A stretch of 64,000 nucleotides of DNA from Actinokineospora iranica. GTDB lineage: Bacteria > Actinomycetota > Actinomycetes > Mycobacteriales > Pseudonocardiaceae. The DNA is taken from assembly GCF_900101685.1 (NCBI RefSeq), contig NZ_FMZZ01000006.1:124001-188000 (forward strand), given 5' to 3'. The notes beneath the pieces were generated by a model that made no database searches, had not been told where the DNA came from, and saw only the letters and a program-made list of their open reading frames with translations. This document shows positions 18,279-26,990 of this stretch, one piece after another; position 1 is the stretch's first letter, and every line of letters starts with the position of its first letter. The translations under genes and the position numbers were made by a program.

Positions 18279-19967
18279 GTGACGCTGGAGCACAGCGAGG
18301 CGGGGCTCCCCGAGACCGACACGTCCCACCCGCTCACCGCGGGGGCCCCGGTCAAGCCGGAGGCGCCTACCTTCGCCGAGCTTGGCGTGCACGAGCAGAT
18401 CGTGCGGGCGCTGGCCGAGGCGGGCATCGAGCGCACCTTCGCGATCCAGGAGCTGACCCTGCCGCTGGCGCTCGCAGGCGACGACCTGATCGGGCAGGCG
18501 CGCACCGGCACCGGCAAGACGCTGGGCTTCGGCGTGCCGCTGCTGCAGCGGGTCACCACCCCCGGCGACGGCACCCCGCAAGCGCTTGTCGTGGTGCCGA
18601 CGCGGGAGCTGTGCCTGCAGGTCACCGCCGACATCCGGGACGCGGGCAAGCACCTGGGCGTGCGTGTGCTGGCCATCTACGGCGGCCGCCCGTACGAGCC
18701 GCAGGTCGCCGCGCTGCGCAAGGGCGTCGACATCGTGGTCGGCACCCCGGGGCGGCTGCTCGACCTGGCCGAGCAGAAGCACCTGGTGCTGGGCAAGGTC
18801 AGCGGCCTGGTCCTGGACGAGGCCGACGAGATGCTCGACCTGGGCTTCCTGCCCGACATCGAGCGCATCCTGCGCATGGTGCCGGAGAAGCGGCAGACGA
18901 TGCTGTTCTCGGCCACGATGCCCGGCCCGATCATCACCCTGGCCCGCACGTTCCTCACCCAGCCCACGCACATCCGGGCCGAGGAGAACGACGCGAGCGC
19001 GGTGCACGAGCGCACCGAGCAGTTCGTCTACCGGGCGCACTCGCTGGACAAGATCGAGGTCGTGGCCCGCTCGCTGCAGGCCGAGGGCCGGGGCCTGACG
19101 ATGATCTTCACCCGGACCAAGCGCACCGCGCAGAAGGTCGCCGACGACCTGACCGAGCGCGGGTTCGCCGCGGGCGCGGTCCACGGCGACCTCGGCCAGG
19201 GCGCCCGTGAGCAGGCGCTGCGCGCGTTCCGCTCCGGCAAGGTCGACGTGCTGGTCTGCACTGACGTCGCCGCGCGCGGCATCGACGTGACCGATGTCAC
19301 ACACGTCATCAACTATCAGTGCCCCGAGGACGAGAAGACCTACGTCCACCGCATCGGCCGCACCGGCCGCGCGGGCAAGACCGGCGTGGCGATCACCCTG
19401 GTCGACTGGGACGAGGAGCCGCGCTGGAAGACCATCAGCGACGCCCTCGGCCTGGACAAGCCCCTCCCGGTGGAGACGTACTCCACCTCGGACCACCTGT
19501 TCGCCGACCTGGGCATCCCCGAGGGCTCCACCGGCAGGCTCCCCATCGGCAAGCGGACCCGCGCGGGTCTCGACGCCGAACCGGAAGAGGACTTCGGCGG
19601 CAAGAAGCCCCGCAACGCCACCACCCGGTCCAAGCGGACCAGGGCGACCGGCGCGAGCGGGCGGGGCCGCCCGAGCGGTGAGCGGGACACGGTGACGAGC
19701 CGTCCGGCAGGCGAAGAGGCAGGCGAGGGCGACAGCAGGCCGCGCAGGCGCAGGCGGCGCCGGGGCGGCGCGGAGACGGGCGAGGACACCGCCGGGACAA
19801 CCGAGAGCGTGTCGGTGTCCGCTGTGTCCTCGGTGTCCGCCGCGCCGTCGTCGGACGCGGGCGACGACCAGCCCAAGCGGACCCGGCGCAGGCGGCGGCG
19901 CTCGGGCGCGGACGCGACCGGGGACCCGGGGGCCAACGCGGGCGACACATCGGGCGGGGCAGACTAA
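18279..19967 (+). CDS. DEAD-box ATP-dependent RNA helicase (RhlE-type, Rv3211-like)
   Basis: Unwinds RNA duplexes at the expense of ATP, probably in ribosome assembly or mRNA decay. All core motifs are present in order: Q motif (TFAIQELTLP), I (ARTGTGKT), Ia (PTRELCLQ), Ib (TPGR), II (LDEADEMLD), III (FSATMPG), IV-V (TMIFTRTK, TDVAARGID) and VI (HRIGRTGRAG). The last 150 residues are a low-complexity Arg/Lys/Gly/Ser-rich tail, typical of RNA-binding extensions. The GTG start at 18279 gives about 562 residues; upstream starts are possible. The next gene follows after 4 bp. Confidence 0.93.
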   Translation: MTLEHSEAGLPETDTSHPLTAGAPVKPEAPTFAELGVHEQIVRALAEAGIERTFAIQELTLPLALAGDDLIGQARTGTGKTLGFGVPLLQRVTTPGDGTPQALVVVPTRELCLQVTADIRDAGKHLGVRVLAIYGGRPYEPQVAALRKGVDIVVGTPGRLLDLAEQKHLVLGKVSGLVLDEADEMLDLGFLPDIERILRMVPEKRQTMLFSATMPGPIITLARTFLTQPTHIRAEENDASAVHERTEQFVYRAHSLDKIEVVARSLQAEGRGLTMIFTRTKRTAQKVADDLTERGFAAGAVHGDLGQGAREQALRAFRSGKVDVLVCTDVAARGIDVTDVTHVINYQCPEDEKTYVHRIGRTGRAGKTGVAITLVDWDEEPRWKTISDALGLDKPLPVETYSTSDHLFADLGIPEGSTGRLPIGKRTRAGLDAEPEEDFGGKKPRNATTRSKRTRATGASGRGRPSGERDTVTSRPAGEEAGEGDSRPRRRRRRRGGAETGEDTAGTTESVSVSAVSSVSAAPSSDAGDDQPKRTRRRRRRSGADATGDPGANAGDTSGGAD

Positions 19968-19971
19968 GCCC

Positions 19972-21330
19972 GTGACACACGGGGACACCACGGACGAGAC
20001 GGTAGGCGGCGAGGACGTGCTGGACGGGCACGTCCCGCCGACACCGGCCGCGGGTCCCCGCACGCGGTTCAACCGCAAGCGCGATTACGTCCTGCTCGCG
20101 GGCATCGTGGTGGCGCTCGCGGTGAGCGGCGTCGTCGTCTGGCAGCGCAGCGACATCCGGGCCACCGAGTCGAAGCCGAGCAACGTCCGCTTCGACGTCT
20201 TACCCGCGCCCGAGTTCTTCCCGCCCTCGCTGGCCGAGGCGTGGCGGGCGGACAGTCCAGCCACGTGGACCCCGGTCACTACCGGGCAGCTGGAAGACCA
20301 GAACACCGGCATGGCGTCGACGGTTGTCACCGGCGCGGGCGGCGAGGTCGCCGGACGCGACCCGCTGACCGGCGACGTCCGCTGGACCTACAAGCGCGAC
20401 CTCGACCTGTGCACGGTGTCGATGGCGTGGAAGAAGGTCGTCGCGGTCTACCGGACCGACGGCAACTGGCTCCCCGAGGGCGATCCGCGCGCGGGCGGCG
20501 GGTGCAGCGAGGTCACCGCCCTCAAGGCCGACAGCGGTGAACGCGACGCGCAGCGCAACTTCGACGCCGAGCTGGGCACCCGCCTGCTCGACGACGGCGA
20601 CCACGTGACCGCGACCGGCTCCCTGCTGCTGTTGACGCTGCGGTCCGACCTGGTCAAGACCATGGAGTACGGCCAACTCCCGGCCATGGTCAACCCGAAC
20701 AAGCAGCCCCGCACCGGATGCTCTTACGAGTCCGTGCAGGTCACCTCCGGCAAGATCGGCGTCATCGAGCACTGCGGCGACTACTCCGCCGACCAGCTCA
20801 CCGTCTACAAGGCGAGCGCCACCGACTCGGACAAGCCCGAGGTGATCAGCAGCGTGGTGCTGCCCGGCGAGTCCGCGCAGATCGTCGCCATGAGCGGCGA
20901 CTTCACCGCCGTGGCCCTGCCCGACCCCGGCCGTGTCCTCGTCTACGACGGGAAGGGCAAGCTGACCGCCACCCACCCGATCGACCTCGGCGACCGCGAC
21001 CTGCGGGAGAACCCGGTCGGCCGCGTCCCGCTGGTGACCACGGCGACCGGGGCGTTCTACTGGTTCACCGGCTCCCGCACGGTGGTGCTGTCCGCGGCGG
21101 ACCTGCGTCCCCTGTGGACGACCCCGGACACGCTCGGCCCGGGCACGATCTTCGCCGGTCGGGCCCTCGTCCCCGTGCCCGACGGCATCGCCGTCCTCAG
21201 CCAGGCCGACGGCGCCCGCGTCGGCACCATCCCGGTCGACCGCGAGGGCCACACCGGCCCGGTCACCATGTCCTCGGTCGGCCCGATGGTGCTGGAGCAG
21301 CGCGGTGCGACGTTGGTCGCTTTGCACTGA
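19972..21330 (+). CDS. Membrane-anchored beta-propeller protein (Rv3212-like)
   Basis: A 452-residue protein with a 35-residue cytoplasmic start, one transmembrane helix (YVLLAGIVVALAVSGVVVW) and a large external domain. The domain has repeated PQQ/WD-like strands (GRDPLTGDVRWTYKRD, LRPLWTTPD, GIAVLSQADGARV). It begins with GTG 4 bp after the helicase stop, as in M. tuberculosis. The role is unknown; a sensor or assembly scaffold on the outer face is a guess. Confidence 0.8.
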   Translation: MTHGDTTDETVGGEDVLDGHVPPTPAAGPRTRFNRKRDYVLLAGIVVALAVSGVVVWQRSDIRATESKPSNVRFDVLPAPEFFPPSLAEAWRADSPATWTPVTTGQLEDQNTGMASTVVTGAGGEVAGRDPLTGDVRWTYKRDLDLCTVSMAWKKVVAVYRTDGNWLPEGDPRAGGGCSEVTALKADSGERDAQRNFDAELGTRLLDDGDHVTATGSLLLLTLRSDLVKTMEYGQLPAMVNPNKQPRTGCSYESVQVTSGKIGVIEHCGDYSADQLTVYKASATDSDKPEVISSVVLPGESAQIVAMSGDFTAVALPDPGRVLVYDGKGKLTATHPIDLGDRDLRENPVGRVPLVTTATGAFYWFTGSRTVVLSAADLRPLWTTPDTLGPGTIFAGRALVPVPDGIAVLSQADGARVGTIPVDREGHTGPVTMSSVGPMVLEQRGATLVALH

Positions 21331-21363
21331 CCCCCCGCTTGCGCGCTGAGGCACACTCGAATC

Positions 21364-22227
21364 ATGTCGGCCCCGTATTCGCAGCTCAGCCCCCATTCCG
21401 GCGTCCCGGTGGAGTTCCCAAGCCGCTTCGGCCCGATCGGCGCGCTGCGCCAGGAGGTCGACGGGCCGGTCGTGCTGCTGGTGCCCGGGTACACGGGGTC
21501 CAAAGAGGACTTCGCACCGCTGCTGGACCCGATCGCGTCGGCCGGGTTCGCCCCGGTCGCCATCGACCTGCCCGGGCAGCAGGACTCGGCTGGGCCCACC
21601 GACGAGGCTCTGTATTTGCCGGAAAGCCTGGGCGAGGTCGTCGCGGAGCTGGTCGGTGATCTGGCTCTTGGCGGTCGGCCGGTTGTTCTGCTCGGGCACT
21701 CTTACGGCGGTCTTGTCTCTCGGCGGGCTGTGTTGGCCGGAGCGCCGGTAACGGGTCTCACCCTGATGAGCAGTGGGCCCGCTGACCTGCCTGGGCCTCG
21801 GCGGCAAATCCTTGATCTGGGTGAGCCTGTCCTGCGGGCGCAGGGGGTCGCGGCCGTGCACCGGGCCTTGGAGATGCTGAACGCGGGAAACCCGCGATGG
21901 CTGGCGCTGTCGGAGCCGGTCCGGGACTTTCTGCGGCTGCGGTTCCTGCGGAACCGGCCCGAGGCGCTGCTGGGCATGGGCGCCGGGCTGCGCACGGAGC
22001 CGGACCTGGTGGCTGAACTCGCCAAGGCCCTGCGGGCCCGTGCGATTCCCTGCTTGGTGGTGTGCGGGGCCAGGGACGACGCTTGGCCGCCTTCGGCGCA
22101 GCGGGACATGGCTGAACGGCTGGAGGCGGACTTCTCGGTGGTCGAGGCGGCGCACTCTCCGGCTATCGAGAATCCCGCTGATCTGTTGGACGTTCTGTTG
22201 CCCACGTGGAAGGCCTGGCTGTCCTGA
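21364..22227 (+). CDS. Alpha/beta-fold hydrolase
   Basis: A 287-residue hydrolase with PGYTGSKEDF near the oxyanion hole, nucleophile elbow GHSYGG, acid GARDDAWPP and base EAAHSPAIE, so the triad is complete. It stands 33 bp after the propeller gene and may share its transcript. Downstream is repeat copy B and a convergent gene. The substrate is unknown. Confidence 0.87.
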   Translation: MSAPYSQLSPHSGVPVEFPSRFGPIGALRQEVDGPVVLLVPGYTGSKEDFAPLLDPIASAGFAPVAIDLPGQQDSAGPTDEALYLPESLGEVVAELVGDLALGGRPVVLLGHSYGGLVSRRAVLAGAPVTGLTLMSSGPADLPGPRRQILDLGEPVLRAQGVAAVHRALEMLNAGNPRWLALSEPVRDFLRLRFLRNRPEALLGMGAGLRTEPDLVAELAKALRARAIPCLVVCGARDDAWPPSAQRDMAERLEADFSVVEAAHSPAIENPADLLDVLLPTWKAWLS

Positions 22228-22279
22228 CCTTGCTCTTGGGGTTGGCTCGGGCTTCCGCTGGGGTTGCTCTGGGTGGGTT

Positions 22280-22475
22280 TGCTCGATGGGGTGGAGTGGT
22301 TTCTTCGGGGCCCCTACGAAGGAAGATCCCGTCGCGGGGAAAGACGGGTGGGGAGCCTTCGGCCCCACGACCACGGCGAGTTCAGGGATCTTCCTTCACC
22401 CCCAAGGAAACCACTCCACCCCATCGAGCACCTGGCAGCGTTAAGTGCGGTTGGCAGGAGGGCGGTGGCGGTTAG
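22280..22475 (+). repeat. Palindromic intergenic repeat, copy B with tail
   Basis: The core at 22280-22430 (151 bp) is an imperfect palindrome starting TGCTCGATGGGGTGGAGTGG and ending CCACTCCACCCCATCGAGCA. Inner arms GAAGGAAGATCCC and GGGATCTTCCTTC pair. The tail CACCTGGCAGCG...GGTTGGCAGGAGG runs to about 22466. It matches copy A (16604-16800) in opposite orientation, including GGGCCCCTACGAAGGAAGAT. It lies between a rightward hydrolase and a leftward membrane-protein gene. Confidence 0.82.
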
Positions 22476-22510
22476 GCCGCCCGGGTGCGTCTAGGGAGCA
22501 GGCTTGGTTG

Positions 22511-22906
22511 TCAAGCCCACCAGAAGAACCAGATGGCCGCTCCCGTGGCGATGGCCACCAGGAGGACGGCCAGCGCGGCTTCTGGGCCGGTCTTGCGGTC
22601 CGCGAAGCGTTGGGCGACGACCGCCGCCACCGCCGCGGTGACGTGGCCGATGAGCACGGCGATGCCGGGGCCGGGCATTCCCTTGGTGGTGGCGATGATC
22701 TGGAGAGCCAGGACCGCCAGAGCCAGGACGCACAGGCCGACGGCCAAGGCGCCGGAAAGTTCTCTGAGGAAGCCCGCGCCGGAGCCGGTGCGGGGTGCGG
22801 TGTCGGCAACGTCTGCCGCCGTGATGCGGGGGAACTCGACTGTGGTCACGTCGTCGCCGGTGGGGAGGCGTTCGGTGGGGCCGGTCACGGGGACAGCATT
22901 GCCCAT
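22511..22906 (-). CDS. Small membrane protein with three predicted helices
   Basis: A 131-residue protein: an N-terminal soluble segment of about 45 residues, then three hydrophobic stretches (ALAVGLCVLALAVLALQIIA, GIAVLIGHVTAAVAAVVAQR and AALAVLLVAIATGAAIWFFW). I know no family name. Its ATG overlaps the end of the RecB-like gene by 22 bp, so the pair is co-transcribed. Hydrophobic composition and coupling support it as real. Confidence 0.72.
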   Translation of the reverse strand: MGNAVPVTGPTERLPTGDDVTTVEFPRITAADVADTAPRTGSGAGFLRELSGALAVGLCVLALAVLALQIIATTKGMPGPGIAVLIGHVTAAVAAVVAQRFADRKTGPEAALAVLLVAIATGAAIWFFWWA

Positions 22907-23718
22907 GGGTCTAGTTGGGGTCCAGCGGACTGGCCTTCCGCGCAGTTTCGGCGGAAGTCGCACCAGGCGCACTGGCGGCCGGGGTTGGGTGGGAACAGGA
23001 CCTCCGGGTCGCCGCCCGCCTTGGCCGTGTCTATCGCCAGTTGGAACTCGTCGGCGGTCTCCTCGGCGCGGGTGAGGTGGCGGGCCAGGGACTCCTCGGT
23101 GTGCTCCCAGGCGGCGACGGTGCCGGTGGGGAGGTGGTGCAGTTCGACCTTGGTGCAGGGGCGGCGCAGAGTGCGGCGGGCGGCGAGCACGTACAGGGCC
23201 AGGGCCTGGGAGCCTCGGGCGTCGTCCGTTGTCAGGGCGTGCCTGCCGGTCTTGTAGTCGATGATGACCAGCTCGCCGTCGCGGTGGTCTATGCGGTCCA
23301 CGCGGCCTTCGGCGACGATGGTTCCGACGGGGGCCGAGACCCACCGTTCCAATCCCACCGGGTCGTCGGTGACGTCTTGGTCTTTGACGTAGTCGTGGAC
23401 CCAGCCCGCCGCCCGGTCGCGGAAAACGGCCGCCTGGTCCTGGTCGGCGAAGCCGTCGTCCTTCCAGTGGGTGCCCACCAGCGCAGCTGCGGTCTCCGGG
23501 GTGCGCTTGGCCACGGGGAGGTCGAACAGGGCCCTGAGCGCGTTGTGGACCACCGCGCCCAGCGTGCTGTGCGCCCACGGGCCGCCGCGCGGGGGCGTGG
23601 GCCGGTCGACGTAGGTCATCCGGAACCGGCGGGGGCAGTCCGCCCAGACCCCCAGCCGCGAAGGGGTCACCTTGATCAGTTTGCGCGGCATACTGTCGAA
23701 CCCGAGCTGACCTTGCAC
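22885..23718 (-). CDS. RecB-family PD-(D/E)XK nuclease with Fe-S cluster
   Basis: A 277-residue nuclease of the Cas4/AddB-like RecB family. The active site is visible as GRVDRIDHRDGELVIIDYKT (Asp, Glu-containing strand, Lys). One Cys in WADCPRRF and three in CAWCDFRRNC provide the four ligands of a [4Fe-4S] cluster. The GTG at 23718 follows GGTGGGAG; an internal ATG at 23691 is the alternative. Single-domain members occur across actinomycetes and are thought to act in DNA repair. No helicase partner is adjacent. Confidence 0.87.
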   Translation of the reverse strand: MQGQLGFDSMPRKLIKVTPSRLGVWADCPRRFRMTYVDRPTPPRGGPWAHSTLGAVVHNALRALFDLPVAKRTPETAAALVGTHWKDDGFADQDQAAVFRDRAAGWVHDYVKDQDVTDDPVGLERWVSAPVGTIVAEGRVDRIDHRDGELVIIDYKTGRHALTTDDARGSQALALYVLAARRTLRRPCTKVELHHLPTGTVAAWEHTEESLARHLTRAEETADEFQLAIDTAKAGGDPEVLFPPNPGRQCAWCDFRRNCAEGQSAGPQLDPWAMLSP

Positions 23719-23765
23719 GCTCCCACCGTACGCAGTCCCACCGACACTTTCCGCACCCGGGCACA

Positions 23766-24122
23766 ATGGTCGGCGTGGAAATCTGGCACAACCCCCGCTG
23801 CTCGAAGTCCCGCGCGGCGAAGTCCGCGCTTGCCGAGAACGCGCCTGAGCACACCGAGCGCCGCTACCTGGACAACCCGCCTACCGAGGCGGAGTTGGCC
23901 GAGGTGCTGGTGAAGCTCGGCAAGGAGCCCTGGGAGATCACCCGGCTCAAGGAGCCGCTGGCCAAGGAACTCGGGCTGGCCGACCGGCCACGGGACCGCG
24001 ACGACTGGATCGCGGTCTTGGCCGCCAACCCGGTGCTGATCGAGCGGCCCATCGTGATCACCGACGACGGCCGCGCTTACCTCGCCCGGACTCCCGAAGC
24101 GGTGCAAGAGGCGCTCGGTTAG
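23766..24122 (+). CDS. ArsC/Spx-family thioredoxin-fold arsenate reductase-like protein
   Basis: A 118-residue protein with the catalytic Cys in HNPRCSKSR and the family RPIVI segment near residue 95, matching R773-type ArsC. It would reduce arsenate using glutaredoxin-type thiols, although in actinomycetes the true donor and substrate of this branch are uncertain. No other ars genes are nearby. It is divergent from the nuclease and its end overlaps the convergent MarC gene by 4 bp. Confidence 0.88.
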   Translation: MVGVEIWHNPRCSKSRAAKSALAENAPEHTERRYLDNPPTEAELAEVLVKLGKEPWEITRLKEPLAKELGLADRPRDRDDWIAVLAANPVLIERPIVITDDGRAYLARTPEAVQEALG

Positions 24123-24739
24123 GCCGCTCCGGTGATGAAGCCGCGCACGGAGTCGGCGATCAGCTGCACCGCGATGGCCGCGAGCAGCAGACCGGCGATC
24201 TTGGCCAGCAGGGTGATGCCGCTGTCCTTGATGACCCGGATGACGACGCCCGAGTAGCGCAGGCACAGCCACAGGATCAGGTGCACCGTCAGGATCGCCA
24301 GGGCCATCGTGAGGTAGTCCCCGATGCCCCCGTCGGTCTGCCGGACGAACACGATGGTCGCCGCGATGGCGCCGGGACCGGCCAGCAGGGGTGTGCCCAG
24401 GGGCACCAGGGCCACGTTGACGTCCTCGACCGCCTCCGGCTCGGTGCTGCCCTTGCCGGCCAGCAGGTCGAGGGCGATCAGCAGCAGCAGGAGGCCGCCC
24501 GCGCCCTGCAGGGCCGGGATGCCGATGCCCAGGTAGCCCAGGATCGCGTGGCCGCCGACGGCGAACAGGGAGATCACGCCGAGGGAGACCAGCACCGCCT
24601 GGCGGGCGGCGCGGTTGCGGGTGGCCCGGGTCTTGCGGCCGGTGAGGCTCAGGAAGACCGGGACGGTGCCCGGCGGGTCCATGATGACCACCAGGGTGAT
24701 GGTGGCCTCGGCGAACAGCGTGGCGTCGAACAGGGCCAT
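24119..24739 (-). CDS. MarC-family integral membrane protein
   Basis: A 206-residue, six-helix membrane protein of the MarC/UPF0056 family. The conserved VIMDPPGTVPVFLSLT at the start and PLLAGPGAIAATIV in the middle repeat are clear. Despite its name, it has no proven role in antibiotic resistance. It begins 1 bp after the PHP gene ends and is part of the same leftward operon. Confidence 0.9.
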   Translation of the reverse strand: MALFDATLFAEATITLVVIMDPPGTVPVFLSLTGRKTRATRNRAARQAVLVSLGVISLFAVGGHAILGYLGIGIPALQGAGGLLLLLIALDLLAGKGSTEPEAVEDVNVALVPLGTPLLAGPGAIAATIVFVRQTDGGIGDYLTMALAILTVHLILWLCLRYSGVVIRVIKDSGITLLAKIAGLLLAAIAVQLIADSVRGFITGAA

Positions 24740-24740
24740 G

Positions 24741-25604
24741 TCAGGAGCCCACGATCAGCGGGGCGCCGGTGGCCCGCGCGACGATGGCCTCCAGCACGGC
24801 GGGCGCGGTCGTCTCCGCGCCGATGGCGGTGGTCTTGTTCGTGCCGTGGTAGTCGCTGGAGCCGGTGGCCAGCAGGTCGAGCCGGGCGGCGAGGTCGCGC
24901 AGCTCGGCGCGGGCGGCGGCGTCGTGGTCGGGGTGGTCGATCTCCACGCCGTCCAGGCCCGCGGCGGCGAGGTCGGCGACGACCTCGGCGGTGACCGTGG
25001 GACCGCGCAGGTGGGCGAAGCCGTGCGCGAGGACGGTCACGCCGCCCGCGGCCTTGATCATCGCGATGGCGTCGGCCACCGGTGTCTTGTGGCTGGGCAC
25101 GTAGTAATGGTTCCTGCCGTGCAGGAGTTTCGCGAACGCTTCGGTCACCGATCGCACCACACCGGCGCGCACGAGCGCCTGCGCCAGGTGCGGGCGGCCA
25201 GCTGGCACGTCCTCGGGCAGGTCGGCCAGCAGCGTGTCGGCGTCGACCGGGTAGCCGTCCGCGGCCATCCGCCCGGCCATCAGGCGCAGCCGGGTGCGGC
25301 GCTCGGCCCGGGTGCGCGCGTGCTCGGCGACGACTGCCTCGGCGACCGGGTCGAACAGGTACCCGAGCAGGTGGACCGTGCAGTGGCCGCCGCGGCCGTC
25401 CGGTGAGACGCAGGTCAGCTCGGCGCCGCGGACCAGCGCCAGCCCCGACGGGAGCGCCGCCACCGCCTCGTCCCACCCCGCGGTGGTGTCGTGGTCGGTG
25501 ATGGCGACCGCGTCGAGCCCCGCCCGCGCCGCCGCGGCGACCAGCTCGGCCGGGCTGTCGGTGCCGTCGGAGGCCGTGGAGTGGCAGTGGAGGTCGATCC
25601 GCAC
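24741..25604 (-). CDS. PHP-domain metal-dependent phosphoesterase
   Basis: A 287-residue PHP enzyme. Metal-binding His/Asp motifs are DLHCHSTASDG, AITDHDTTAGW, VLAHGFAHLRG and SSDYHG. Related enzymes (YciV/RNase AM-type) hydrolyse 3',5'-bisphosphates or trim RNA; the actual substrate is not fixed by sequence. It is followed almost directly by marC and preceded by the PH-domain membrane gene. Confidence 0.9.
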   Translation of the reverse strand: MRIDLHCHSTASDGTDSPAELVAAAARAGLDAVAITDHDTTAGWDEAVAALPSGLALVRGAELTCVSPDGRGGHCTVHLLGYLFDPVAEAVVAEHARTRAERRTRLRLMAGRMAADGYPVDADTLLADLPEDVPAGRPHLAQALVRAGVVRSVTEAFAKLLHGRNHYYVPSHKTPVADAIAMIKAAGGVTVLAHGFAHLRGPTVTAEVVADLAAAGLDGVEIDHPDHDAAARAELRDLAARLDLLATGSSDYHGTNKTTAIGAETTAPAVLEAIVARATGAPLIVGS

Positions 25605-25648
25605 GTCAGCCAGTGTTCACGATGACGCGCGTCACGGGCTGGGCCGGG

Positions 25649-26224
25649 TCAGCCCACGGCCTTCTTCTTGCGGGTGCGGGTGCCGCGGGCCAGCCGCTGC
25701 GCCTTGATCATCGAGAACCGCTCCGCCTGGGCCTTCTTGTCGCCGAAGACCAGTTCCGAGATGGCGTCGTACACCTGCTCGGGACGCGGGAGGTACTCGA
25801 TGTTGTTCAGCGCCTGGATCTGGCCCGCCGACTCCACCACCATCGTGCCGTAGCCGAACAGCCTGCCGGTGGCCGTGCGCTTGTAGGTGAGGTCGGTGAC
25901 CTTGCTGATGGGCATCATCAGCACCCGGGTGGTGAACACCCCGGTGGTCATCATGAAGCGCTTGTCGGTGACCACGATGCGCTCCACCCACCACTCGATC
26001 ACCTGGTAGGTGAAGCGCAGCACGACCGCGAGCGCGACGTACCAGAGGATGTTCTGCACGAGCCATGCCGCCGGGGGCAGCAGGTACGAGACCATCACGC
26101 ACACCGCGAGGAGCGCGACGGCCTCGAAGACCTCCCACGCCAGGCTGGCCCAGTGCCTGCGCACCCGGATGACCCGGCGTTCGGAGTCGAGCAGGTACTC
26201 GTCTGGGTCCCTGGGCGCGAACAT
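25649..26224 (-). CDS. PH-domain membrane protein
   Basis: A 191-residue protein with two close transmembrane helices (about 30-75) followed by a bacterial PH (DUF304/YdbT-like) domain, seen in IVVTDKRFMMTTGVFTTRVL and MPISKVTDLTY. The C-terminus is Lys/Arg-rich. It is common in actinobacteria and of unknown role at the membrane. It is probably co-transcribed with the PHP and MarC genes downstream. Confidence 0.87.
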   Translation of the reverse strand: MFAPRDPDEYLLDSERRVIRVRRHWASLAWEVFEAVALLAVCVMVSYLLPPAAWLVQNILWYVALAVVLRFTYQVIEWWVERIVVTDKRFMMTTGVFTTRVLMMPISKVTDLTYKRTATGRLFGYGTMVVESAGQIQALNNIEYLPRPEQVYDAISELVFGDKKAQAERFSMIKAQRLARGTRTRKKKAVG

Positions 26225-26243
26225 ACTCCGACGCTACTTCGTC

Positions 26244-26408
26244 TCAGCCCTGGAAGACAGTGCGGACGAAGGTGATCACCGCTTCGGCGCCTTCGCGCAG
26301 AGTCTGAATGATCGAGTTGACGATGCCCGCGGACTGGACCGGCTGCGTCACCAGGAAGAAGACGAGCAGCGCTGCCCCGGTGATGATCAAGACCTTCTTG
26401 ACGTCCAC
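26244..26408 (-). CDS. Small single-pass membrane protein (54 aa)
   Basis: A 54-codon frame from GTG at 26408. It starts [20 protein letters not shown] (one transmembrane helix) followed by an amphipathic segment ([20 protein letters not shown]). Small proteins of this layout, with a KKVLL start and an ITFVR end, are familiar upstream of PH-domain genes in actinomycetes. No strong ribosome site is visible. Divergent from the NUDIX gene. Confidence 0.72.
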   Translation of the reverse strand: MDVKKVLIITGAALLVFFLVTQPVQSAGIVNSIIQTLREGAEAVITFVRTVFQG

Positions 26409-26551
26409 TGCGATCTACCCCGTTCCATACGCACCCGAGATGGCGCTTGTTGAAAACCGTTGTACCGCACTCGGCGGCGGTTGGGGAGCCTAGTCCCGCG
26501 CTTGGGTCAATGCGGAGCGTCACCGACGTCCCACAGCTACTCTACGTGCTC

Positions 26552-26974
26552 GTGTGGGCGTCCGACATTCGGAAGATCAGGTGTGTTGGCGGGATCGTTC
26601 GTGACAGCACGGGGCGGGTCCTGCTAGTGCGCCGCGCGCGTGATCCGGGCCGGGGTCTGTGGTCCCTGCCCGGCGGAAAGGTCGAGCGGGGCGAAACGGA
26701 CCCCGAGGCGGTCGTCCGGGAGATCCGCGAGGAGACCGGCCTCACAGTCGCGGTGGGCGATCTTGTCGGAACGGTCGAGCGCCCCGGCCCGCGCGGCGTG
26801 TTCGAGATCCACGACTACGCCTGCACCGTCACCGACGGTGACCTTGTGGCCGGTGACGACGCCCTGGAGGCCCGCTGGGCGGACCTTGCGATCTTCACCA
26901 CACTGGAACGGGCTAACGCCCTGGTGGAGGCCCTTTTCCAGACCCTGGAGACGTGGGGCGCGCTCCCCCGTTAG
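26552..26974 (+). CDS. NUDIX hydrolase
   Basis: Hydrolyses a nucleoside-diphosphate-linked substrate. The NUDIX box is complete: [20 protein letters not shown] followed by ETGL (GX5EX7REUXEEXGU). The GTG at 26552 ([14 protein letters not shown]) gives a 140-residue protein of usual size; ATG 26510 and GTG 26546 are in frame upstream. The substrate (8-oxo-dGTP, ADP-ribose or others) cannot be told. It faces the DUF2332 gene 16 bp away. Confidence 0.88.
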   Translation: MWASDIRKIRCVGGIVRDSTGRVLLVRRARDPGRGLWSLPGGKVERGETDPEAVVREIREETGLTVAVGDLVGTVERPGPRGVFEIHDYACTVTDGDLVAGDDALEARWADLAIFTTLERANALVEALFQTLETWGALPR

Positions 26975-26990
26975 AGCAGGTCAGCGCCGC

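Noticed and set aside
24119-24739. MarC as a multidrug resistance determinant
   Set aside because: The family name is historical; no resistance function is established.
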